Source: Symsagittifera roscoffensis
Lineage: Eukaryota; Xenacoelomorpha; Acoela; Convolutidae
Reading direction: 5' to 3'
Assembly (NCBI RefSeq): GCF_963678635.1
Contig: NC_087067.1
Location: 26,917,547 to 26,977,546, forward strand
Length of the DNA: 60,000 nucleotides
In this document: one piece after another, positions 11,001 to 23,000 of the stretch
How positions within the stretch are numbered: the first letter of the stretch is position 1
How the letters are laid out: each line of letters begins with the position of its first letter
Notes under the pieces: generated by a model
What the model saw: only the letters and a program-made list of their open reading frames with translations
Databases searched by the model: none
What the model was told of the DNA's origin: nothing
Position numbers and translations under genes: made by a program

Positions 11001-14000
11001 CCCGATTTTTGATAGACTGAAGCTGAAGTTTTCGGTGTTCAACCGGAAACCTCTTGAACAGCCGGAAGGCTCTTTTTCTAGCGAATGTCTGTTGCGCCAC
11101 GCTAGACAAAAGCATTCAGATGATTTGCTTCAAAACATTGTATATTGGAAAAACGAAACCAACCAACAACAAATTAAGCTATTATAGAGATACATACAGT
11201 AGTTCAGCATGCTCTTGATAGAAAGTTTGGCCGATTTCTTATTTTTTTTTGCTTAAGCAGAGAAGTTCAAAATCAACATTTCAAAAGACTGCATGTCTCT
11301 CAGTCAATCAGTTTAATCAAATTGTTCCATTGGAGATTTCAGTTGTGAAAATTTCAGCACTTGGATGAAAAACATTGCACTTGTACGCAAAATTTAAACG
11401 TTCCGGGGAATCCAAAAACCAGCAAAAACCACAAAATTGATACTTGTGGCGCATCCTAAAGCATTTGAGAGAAAAACACAGGGCTATGAGTATCTCCTTA
11501 TAGATAGAGCTGAAAACCAGTTGAAATTAGAAGATGAACAGTTAGTTGTTCCAAACTCAAAGAATTGTAAGCTGCGGAAAGGCATGACCACAAATTGAGA
11601 AAAGGCATGACTCGAGAATGAGCTCTAGTGTTGCCTTGATGTGGCCTTCATACGGCCACAAAAGTTGCCATGATAGATGCACAAAAGCATAACCGGCTCT
11701 TGCACCAAAGAAATGGAGCGAAAGAGTACAAAGCAGCTGAAATAAAAATTGGAGACTTAATCGGTCTTGTCTTCGTCATCTAGAAGTAGCGGAATGTTTC
11801 ACTTCAAAAAAGTGCTTGTCTCTTGTACCAACAAAAAACAGAGGAAATAGTTGCCCTGTGAGACAACGGATTTACTGTGACTAATCGTAAAATCTCCGAG
11901 AGAAACTCATCTTCTGGCAATTGGTAATTAACCATAAATAGTGCAGGGGTTCATAGACCCGCAAATACGAAATTAGACCGGGTGGCAACCCTCATCAATT
12001 CAATGGACAACAACGAAGTGATTAAGTTTTTTTCGGCTCGTCGCGCTCCCTACAGAAGAAATTGGCTTTGACTTAACTAATTATAAGGATTAAAAAGACA
12101 AAATATGCAGCTCTGGCCCTTTCTAATCATTCAATATCAAGGAAATATGTGAATATACTCCTCCAAAAAGAGGTCTTATCGAAGCCGTCAAAAAACAATT
12201 CGTTGGGCTTCAGGGTCGTGGACACTAAAAATATTAATGGGTGAGACATTATGTAGACGGATGCCTAGGAAACATAGTGGCACAATCGAAAAATTTTTTC
12301 ATTCAAAAATATACAATGGATCTAGAAAGAACAAGTAAAACACAGCCGATCCAGAAAGAATAACTTTTTTGATGGAGAAAAATACGAGGTCGTATCAACA
12401 CTAAAAATTTGAGACAAGAGAAAATTCTCAGTGACAACATGAAGTAGGCTTCGAAAAGATTGACAGCTAAACACAAGATAACAGGAGACATTCATAACCA
12501 GATGAGCAAAACGCTCTCACATGAGATGTCAGAGTTGCAAGATTTCGGGGCTTTTCTTCAGTGGTACTTCCTCATTATTCTGTAATTAACCCTTAAGGAC
12601 CCCAAAAAGTAAGATGCATTTTCAAAGCAGAAGCTAAAAATAACCTCAACCTGCTCAATAACACTAATTTGTCAATTTACGCAAATCAATTTTGCAATGT
12701 CAACGGACATTTAAGCAATTTTCTCAAATTTGCCGAGCAATAACCTGAAAGCCGACTCTTTTGCTTCTTTTAGAGGAACGACGACGGTGAAAAAGGACGA
12801 AGTGTTGAAAAGAAAAGACATGATTTCTCAGCCAATAAACCTCCAACGTGAGTTAATTGAGCGTTGCTCAAAGCAGAAAGAGTTGAATTAAAATTGTTTC
12901 CAAAAGCAGAGACAATCGGCAAAATGAATATTTCCTGGATTTGTTATTCGAATCAGTACTAACCATGAAGCAAGGTAAAACATTGTACAAGGAATTCAAA
13001 CAAATGAATCATTGTCCAAAAATGAATTTGGAATAATCAAAAGAGTAACAACGAGTTTCTTCTTCAGTCATTTTTCTGAAGAATTTAGAAAAAATTGTGA
13101 AAATTATTCTTTCAATTCTTCGTACTTGGATTGAAAAGGAACGAAAGATGTCGACACTTCAGAAGTATCTCATGGACCTCAGGGCAATTCTACCTGATGC
13201 ATCCATTCTGTTTGAGCCCTTACAAATTTACTCTCTTTTTACGATGAGATTGGCAATGCTCCGACAATCTTTTCATCAAAAAAAAGAAGTGGTAGTGGGA
13301 CAAAAAACTGAATCAGATTATACCCAAAAATTTGGCATTTGAACTTCAAAACTACATTTGAAATTTTTCAATACCACTAAGATTCTAAAAAACAAATTAT
13401 GCTGATACAAATTCACTTTTTCTCCAATGCTCCATTAAAGGCAATGAGCACTGTTGGATATAGAAAAAATATATTTTAAAAAAACAAAGCAGCGCTTTCG
13501 TTGAATATATGCTTTATCAGCTTTATACACCACTCGTCGCCTTCTTTCCCATGATGTTTTTCATCACCAAGTTAATCTCATATTGGATGTTAATCTCATA
13601 TTGGATCACCAAGTTAATCTCATATTAATCTCATATTGGCTATAACTGAATGGAAGTTGCACTGAATAGAGGTTTCAACCTGTTGATAAAAAAAAAAGAA
13701 AAACATTTTTTCTCCGCTCGAAAAACTGCAGGTTGGAGATTGGAGTACAAGTGCCAAATAGAAAAACGGGCGTCTTACTACATAATCCTGCTGTTTTTTT
13801 TCTATAATTTGCTTTTTCTTTGGTTTCTACCCTTCACACGTTTAGACACGTGGCTGGCTCACTTTGAAAGCAACAATTTAAAAAAAATTTTTTGATAAGA
13901 AGCAAGTAGCTAGAAGTCAATGCGAACTAGAAAATGAAAAAACCAAATCACAAAACTAAGACTAGGAGACATTAAAATATGCATCATTTTTAAAAATTTT

Positions 14001-17000
14001 AAGCAGAGATCAAAAATGGGATTCGAAATTACAAAAAACTTCAAAAAAAAGCCAATCATTCAACCAAAACTGAAAAAGTTTCAGACAAAAGTTCAAAAAG
14101 CTCAAGAACATCGGTGAATTCAAGATTACGAACAAAAAGTAACGATTTTTCTCAAAACTCAAATAAAGTGATAAGAAGTGGAAAAAGAGGCTCCAAAACA
14201 CCTCCTCAAAAACTACGAGCAACGATAATTATGGCAAATCAGTTCGCCACATATTGAGGATTGCAAGAAAATTGAGGATTGAATATTAGAGCAAAGAACA
14301 TCGATGACTTGAAGATTACCTGCAAAAAAAATGCTTCTTCTCAAAACTGAAACAAAGTAAAAAAAAAATGAGAAAAGAGGCTCCAAAATACCTCATCAAG
14401 AATTTCAAGCAATGATAATTGTGGCAATTCAGTTTGCCATATATTGAGGGTTGCAAGAAAAAATTGAAAATTAGAGCAAAGTAGTAAACTACTACAACCA
14501 AGTCAAAAAAATTGCAAGCACTAGACAGTTAATTGACTACACAGAATCAGACAGTAGATATTGTATCGAAGAAACACACAAATAGGGAGAATAAACGCTT
14601 TTATTGAAAAAATCAAATAGTGGCTGAAGAGCTACAAACTGTTGCTCCCATCAAAACTAGCTTTACTGTGTTCTCCTTTAGACCGATCGTGAGTGAGTCA
14701 AAAGCAAGCGTGTGCCGAGTCAAAAGTGTGCTGAGTTAAAGTGTGCTGAGTCAAGTGTTCCGAGTCAAATGCAAGCTGAAAAAAAGTAAAGGCTTTCTTT
14801 TCAAATTAGTGGAAGCTTAAGTCTGGCGATAGATGCAGCAAAAAAATAATAAATTTAGATAAAAAGAGCGTAAAGATGCCGCCGCAGGGAAGAAAATTTG
14901 AACTAGATTTTAAACAAGCTATTTGACAACGCAAACTAGAAGCTGAATAAGTCAATTACAAGAAAAAAACATGGAAACTTGAAAAAAAAATAGCCAAGCT
15001 TGAAAACAAAAAACAGAGAGCTAAAAACTAGATTGCAATCACAAAAACTTCGAAAAAGGAAGCCATCCGGCAAGAATTCAAATGCTTTGATTTTGTGTCA
15101 TGAAGACGATACAATTAGTCTTGTCAGCTCACGGGTCGGAAAATTTGCTTGACTGTCTATCGACAACCTTGCTTTTGACGGCTCCCACGAAACTGATAGT
15201 TTGCATTCTCAAACTAGAGCAAAGAAAAACAGTTCATTGAAAAAAAGCTTAGCGAAAGCATTTTTCAAAGCAAATGAGGTAACGGAACATTTCAAAAAAA
15301 ACGCAGTTGTAATAATTTCCGAACCAGTTAAAAATTCAGTGTGATGATGGTGCAAGGCGACCCGATTTTTGATAGACTGAAGCTGAAGTTTTCGGTGTTC
15401 AACCGGAAACCTCTTGAACAGCCGGAAGGCTCTTTTTCTAGCGAATGTCTGTTGCGCCACGCTAGACAAAAGCATTCAGATGATTTGCTTCAAAACATTG
15501 TATATTGGAAAAACGAAACCAACCAACAACAAATTAAGCTATTATAGAGATACATACAGTAGTTCAGCATGCTCTTGATAGAAAGTTTGGCCGATTTCTT
15601 ATTTTTTTTTGCTTAAGCAGAGAAGTTCAAAATCAACATTTCAAAAGACTGCATGTCTCTCAGTCAATCAGTTTAATCAAATTGTTCCATTGGAGATTTC
15701 AGTTGTGAAAATTTCAGCACTTGGATGAAAAACATTGCACTTGTACGCAAAATTTAAACGTTCCGGGGAATCCAAAAACCAGCAAAAACCACAAAATTGA
15801 TACTTGTGGCGCATCCTAAAGCATTTGAGAGAAAAACACAGGGCTATGAGTATCTCCTTATAGATAGAGCTGAAAACCAGTTGAAATTAGAAGATGAACA
15901 GTTAGTTGTTCCAAACTCAAAGAATTGTAAGCTGCGGAAAGGCATGACCACAAATTGAGAAAAGGCATGACTCGAGAATGAGCTCTAGTGTTGCCTTGAT
16001 GTGGCCTTCATACGGCCACAAAAGTTGCCATGATAGATGCACAAAAGCATAACCGGCTCTTGCACCAAAGAAATGGAGCGAAAGAGTACAAAGCAGCTGA
16101 AATAAAAATTGGAGACTTAATCGGTCTTGTCTTCGTCATCTAGAAGTAGCGGAATGTTTCACTTCAAAAAAGTGCTTGTCTCTTGTACCAACAAAAAACA
16201 GAGGAAATAGTTGCCCTGTGAGACAACGGATTTACTGTGACTAATCGTAAAATCTCCGAGAGAAACTCATCTTCTGGCAATTGGTAATTAACCATAAATA
16301 GTGCAGGGGTTCATAGACCCGCAAATACGAAATTAGACCGGGTGGCAACCCTCATCAATTCAATGGACAACAACGAAGTGATTAAGTTTTTTTCGGCTCG
16401 TCGCGCTCCCTACAGAAGAAATTGGCTTTGACTTAACTAATTATAAGGATTAAAAAGACAAAATATGCAGCTCTGGCCCTTTCTAATCATTCAATATCAA
16501 GGAAATATGTGAATATACTCCTCCAAAAAGAGGTCTTATCGAAGCCGTCAAAAAACAATTCGTTGGGCTTCAGGGTCGTGGACACTAAAAATATTAATGG
16601 GTGAGACATTATGTAGACGGATGCCTAGGAAACATAGTGGCACAATCGAAAAATTTTTTCATTCAAAAATATACAATGGATCTAGAAAGAACAAGTAAAA
16701 CACAGCCGATCCAGAAAGAATAACTTTTTTGATGGAGAAAAATACGAGGTCGTATCAACACTAAAAATTTGAGACAAGAGAAAATTCTCAGTGACAACAT
16801 GAAGTAGGCTTCGAAAAGATTGACAGCTAAACACAAGATAACAGGAGACATTCATAACCAGATGAGCAAAGCGCTCTCACATGAGATGTCAGAGTTGCAA
16901 GATTTCGGGGCTTTTCTTCAGTGGTACTTCCTCATTATTCTGTAATTAACCCTTAAGGACCCCAAAAAGTAAGATGCATTTTCAAAGCAGAAGCTAAAAA

Positions 17001-20000
17001 TAACCTCAACCTGCTCAATAACACTAATTTGTCAATTTACGCAAATCAATTTTGCAATGTCAACGGACATTTAAGCAATTTTCTCAAATTTGCCGAGCAA
17101 TAACCTGAAAGCCGACTCTTTTGCTTCTTTTAGAGGAACGACGACGGTGAAAAAGGACGAAGTGTTGAAAAGAAAAGACATGATTTCTCAGCCAATAAAC
17201 CTCCAACGTGAGTTAATTGAGCGTTGCTCAAAGCAGAAAGAGTTGAATTAAAATTGTTTCCAAAAGCAGAGACAATCGGCAAAATGAATATTTCCTGGAT
17301 TTGTTATTCGAATCAGTACTAACCATGAAGCAAGGTAAAACATTGTACAAGGAATTCAAACAAATGAATCATTGTCCAAAAATGAATTTGGAATAATCAA
17401 AAGAGTAACAACGAGTTTCTTCTTCAGTCATTTTTCTGAAGAATTTAGAAAAAATTGTGAAAATTATTCTTTCAATTCTTCGTACTTGGATTGAAAAGGA
17501 ACGAAAGATGTCGACACCTCAGAAGTATCTCATGGACCTCAGGGCAATTCTATCTGATGCATCCATTCTGTTTGAGCCCTTACAAATTTACTCTCTTTTT
17601 ACGATGAGATTGGCAATGCTCCGACAATCTTTTCATCAAAAAAAAGAAGTGGTAGTGGGACAAAAAACTGAATCAGATTATACCCAAAAATTTGGCATTT
17701 GAACTTCAAAACTACATTTGAAATTTTTCAATACCACTAAGATTCTAAAAAACAAATTATGCTGATACAAATTCACTTTTTCTCCAATGCTCCATTAAAG
17801 GCAATGAGCACTGTTGGATATAGAAAAAATATATTTTAAAAAAACAAAGCAGCGCTTTCGTTGAATATATGCTTTATCAGCTTTATACACCACTCGTCGC
17901 CTTCTTTCCCATGATGTTTTTCATCACCAAGTTAATCTCATATTGGATGTTAATCTCATATTGGATCACCAAGTTAATCTCATATTAATCTCATATTGGC
18001 TATAACTGAATGGAAGTTGCACTGAATAGAGGTTTCAACCTGTTGATAAAAAAAAAAACATTTTTTCTCCGCTCGAAAAACTGCAGGTTGGAGATTGGAG
18101 TACAAGTGCCAAATAGAAAAACGGGCGTCTTACTACATAATCCTGCTGTTTTTTTTCTATAATTTGCTTTTTCTTTGGTTTCTACCCTTCACACGTTTAG
18201 ACACGTGGCTGGCTCACTTTGAAAGCAACAATTTAAAAAAAATTTTTTGCTAAGAAGCAAGTAGCTAGAAGTCAATGCGAACTAGAAAATGAAAAAACCA
18301 AATCACAAAACTAAGACTAGGAGACATTAAAATATGCATCATTTTTAAAAATTTTAAGCAGAGATCAAAAATGGGATTCGAAATTACAAAAAACTTCAAA
18401 AAAAAAGCCAATCATTCAACCAAAACTGAAAAAGTTTCAGACAAAAGTTCAAAAAGCTCAAGAACATCGGTGAATTCAAGATTACGAACAAAAAGTAACG
18501 ATTTTTCTCAAAACTCAAATAAAGTGATAAGAAGTGGAAAAAGAGGCTCCAAAACACCTCCTCAAAAACTACGAGCAACGATAATTATGGCAAATCAGTT
18601 CGCCACATATTGAGGATTGCAAGAAAATTGAGGATTGAATATTAGAGCAAAGAACATCGATGACTTGAAGATTACCTGCAAAAAAAATGCTTCTTCTCAA
18701 AACTGAAACAAAGTAGAAAAAAAATGAGAAAAGAGGCTCCAAAATACCTCCTCAAGAATTTCAAGCAATGATAATTGTGGCAATTCAGTTTGCCATATAT
18801 TGAGGGTTGCAAGAAAAAATTGAAAATTAGAGCAAAGTAGTAAACTACTACAACCAAGTCAAAAAAATTGCAAGCACTAGACAGTTAATTGACTACACAG
18901 AATCAGACAGTAGATATTGTATCGAAGAAACACACAAATAGGGAGAATAAACGCTTTTATTGAAAAAATCAAATAGTGGCTGAAGAGCTACAAACTGTTG
19001 CTCCCATCAAAACTAGCTTTACTGTGTTCTCCTTTAGACCGATCGTGAGTGAGTCAAAAGCAAGCGTGTGCCGAGTCAAAAGTGTGCTGAGTTAAAGTGT
19101 GCTGAGTCAAGTGTTCCGAGTCAAATGCAAGCTGAAAAAAAGTAAAGGCTTTCTTTCCAAATTAGTGGAAGCTTAAGTCTGGCGATAGATGCAGCAAAAA
19201 AATAATAAATTTAGATAAAAAGAGCGTAAAGATGCCGCCGCAGGGAAGAAAATTTGAACTAGATTTTAAACAAGCTATTTGACAACGCAAACTAGAAGCT
19301 GAATAAGTCAATTACAAGAAAAAAACATGGAAACTTGAAAAAAAAATAGCCAAGCTTGAAAACAAAAAACAGAGAGCTAAAAACTAGATTGCAATCACAA
19401 AAACTTCGAAAAAGGAAGCCATCCGGCAAGAATTCAAATGCTTTGATTTTGTGTCATGAAGACGATACAATTAGTCTTGTCAGCTCACGGGTCGGAAAAT
19501 TTGCTTGACTGTCTATCGACAACCTTGCTTTTGACGGCTCCCACGAAACTGATAGTTTGCATTCTCAAACTAGAGCAAAGAAAAACAGTTCATTGAAAAA
19601 AAGCTTAGCGAAAGCATTTTTCAAAGCAAATGAGGTAACGGAACATTTCAAAAAAAACGCAGTTGAAAACAAGCGAATCAGGCGCCATCCATGTAATAAT
19701 TTCCGAACCAGTTAAAAATTCAGTGTGATGATGGTGCAAGGCGACCCGATTTTTGATAGACTGAAGCTGAAGTTTTCGGTGTTCAACCGGAAACCTCTTG
19801 AACAGCCGGAAGGCTCTTTTTCTAGCGAATGTCTGTTGCGCCACGCTAGACAAAAGCATTCAGATGATTTGCTTCAAAACATTGTATATTGGAAAAACGA
19901 AACCAACCAACAACAAATTAAGCTATTATAGAGATACATACAGTAGTTCAGCATGCTCTTGATAGAAAGTTTGGCCGATTTCTTATTTTTTTTTTGCTTA

Positions 20001-23000
20001 AGCAGAGAAGTTCAAAATCAACATTTCAAAAGACTGCATGTCTCTCAGTCAATCAGTTTAATCAAATTGTTCCATTGGAGATTTCAGTTGTGAAAATTTC
20101 AGCACTTGGATGAAAAACATTGCACTTGTACGCAAAATTTAAACGTTCCGGGGAATCCAAAAACCAGCAAAAACCACAAAATTGATACTTGTGGCGCATC
20201 CTAAAGCATTTGAGAGAAAAACACAGGGCTATGAGTATCTCCTTATAGATAGAGCTGAAAACCAGTTGAAATTAGAAGATGAACAGTTAGTTGTTCCAAA
20301 CTCAAAGAATTGTAAGCTGCGGAAAGGCATGACCACAAATTGAGAAAAGGCATGACTCGAGAATGAGCTCTAGTGTTGCCTTGATGTGGCCTTCATACGG
20401 CCACAAAAGTTGCCATGATAGATGCACAAAAGCATAACCGGCTCTTGCACCAAAGAAATGGAGCGAAAGAGTACAAAGCAGCTGAAATAAAAATTGGAGA
20501 CTTAATCGGTCTTGTCTTCGTCATCTAGAAGTAGCGGAATGTTTCACTTCAAAAAAGTGCTTGTCTCTTGTACCAACAAAAAACAGAGGAAATAGTTGCC
20601 TTGTGAGACAACGGATTTACTGTGACTAATCGTAAAATCTCCGAGAGAAACTCATCTTCTGGCAATTGGTAATTAACCATAAATAGTGCAGTGGTTCATA
20701 GACCCGCAAATACGAAATTAGACCGGGTGGCAACCCTCATCAATTCAATGGACAACAACGAAGTGATTAAGTTTTTTTCGGCTCGTCGCGCTCCCTACAG
20801 AAGAAATTGGCTTTGACTTAACTAATTATAAGGATTAAAAAGACAAAATATGCAGCTCTGGCCCTTTCTAATCATTCAATATCAAGGAAATATGTGAATA
20901 TACTCCTCCAAAAAGAGGTCTTATCGAAGCCGTCAAAAAACAATTCGTTGGGCTTCAGGGTCGTGGACACTAAAAATATTAATGGGTGAGACATTATGTA
21001 GACGGATGCCTAGGAAACATAGTGGCACAATCGAAAAATTTTTTCATTCAAAAATATACAATGGATCTAGAAAGAACAAGTAAAACACAGCCGATCCAGA
21101 AAGAATAACTTTTTTGATGGAGAAAAATACGAGGTCGTATCAACACTAAAAATTTGAGACAAGAGAAAATTCTCAGTGACAACATGAAGTAGGCTTCGAA
21201 AAGATTGACAGCTAAACACAAGATAACAGGAGACATTCATAACCAGATGAGCAAAGCGCTCTCACATGAGATGTCAGAGTTGCAAGATTTCGGGGCTTTT
21301 CTTCAGTGGTACTTCCTCATTATTCTGTAATTAACCCTTAAGGACCCCAAAAAGTAAGATGCATTTTCAAAGCAGAAGCTAAAAATAACCTCAACCTGCT
21401 CAATAACACTAATTTGTCAATTTACGCAAATCAATTTTGCAATGTCAACGGACATTTAAGCAATTTTCTCAAATTTGCCGAGCAATAACCTGAAAGCCGA
21501 CTCTTTTGCTTCTTTTAGAGGAACGACGACGGTGAAAAAGGACGAAGTGTTGAAAAGAAAAGACATGATTTCTCAGCCAATAAACCTCCAACGTGAGTTA
21601 ATTGAGCGTTGCTCAAAGCAGAAAGAGTTGAATTAAAATTGTTTCCAAAAGCAGAGACAATCGGCAAAATGAATATTTCCTGGATTTGTTATTCGAATCA
21701 GTACTAACCATGAAGCAAGGTAAAACATTGTACAAGGAATTCAAACAAATGAATCTTTGTCCAAAAATGAATTTGGAATAATCAAAAGAGTAACAGCGAG
21801 TTTCTTCTTCAGTCATTTTTCTGAAGAATTTAGAAAAAGTTGTGAAAATTATTCTTTCAATTCTTCGTACTTGGATTGAAAAGGAACGAAAGATGTCGAC
21901 ACTTCAGAAGTATCTCATGGACCTCAGGGCAATTCTACCTGATGCATCCATTCTGTTTGAGCCCTTACAAATTTACTCTCTTTTTACGATGAGATTGGCA
22001 ATGCTCCGACAATCTTTTCATCAAAAAAAAAAGAAGTGGTAGTGGGACAAAAAACTGAACCAGATTATACCCAAAAATTTGGCATTTGAACTTCAAAACT
22101 ACATTTGAAATTTTTCAATACCACTAAGATTCTAAAAAACAAATTATGCTGATACAAATTCACTTTTTCTCCAATGCTCCACTAAAGGCAATGAGCACTG
22201 TTGGATATAGAAAAAATATATTTTAAAAAAACAAAGCAGCGCTTTCGTTGAATATATGCTTTATCAGCTTTATACACCACTCGTCGCCTTCTTTCCCATG
22301 ATGTTTTTCATCACCAAGTTAATCTCATATTGGGATAAAGCTTGCACATAACACCATTCGCCAATTGTTGAACTTTCTTTATTATGTTCACCATGAAGAC
22401 TGATGGTTTTTTTTTCGTGAGCACAATCAACAAATGGAGCATCGTGATTGGGTTTCTCCCATGACGATTTTCATCACCAAGTTAATATCATATTGGGATA
22501 AAATTCGGGAGAGATCCTATCACCCTGCTCCATTTGTTGATTGTGCTCACGAAGAAAACCAACAGTCTTCATGGCGAACATAATAAAGAAAGTTCAACAA
22601 TTGGCGAGTGGTATTATGTACCTGGTGTGGTCAACCCAGCCGAAATTTGGAACCAGAGGAACGACAAACTTGTAGTTGAACAGAACCATTGAACAGCAGG
22701 ATTCATTTAGCTAAGCCGGTCAAAGTTATCCTGGCCCCTCCAGACGAGTTTTCTGTAACTATCAGAAATCTACAAAATGATTGAACTGGTCACTCTGCTT
22801 ACTGCTACACAACCAGTTCAAGTTGCAGTTCATTGGCAACGCTTCAATTTATAGCCAAAACGAGTGAACGCTGTGGCGTTTTGTTTTCGTTTTTAGAGAA
22901 AAAGTAACAGGTCTTGTGTTCAACGTTTTATGAGCGTTCGAGACATCAACCGATTTGTTTTGAGACATGCGAACTTTTCTGGGAGAATCAATTTTTGTCC

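Noticed and set aside
10858-11115. 85-codon minus-strand frame in the gag region of unit 1.
   Set aside because: Antisense to the gag-like frame KLKFSVFNRKPLEQPE, which better fits the BEL/Pao family.
12245-12270. HYVDGCL in unit 1 of the BEL/Pao array, resembling the YVDDCL active site of reverse transcriptase.
   Set aside because: It lies upstream of the RT N-terminal blocks (12440-12790), whereas the active site must come after them; the second Asp is also absent.
12303-12491. 62-codon minus-strand frame repeated identically in all three tandem units (also 16663 and 21048).
   Set aside because: Its conservation comes from recent duplication of the unit, and it is antisense to the RT region.
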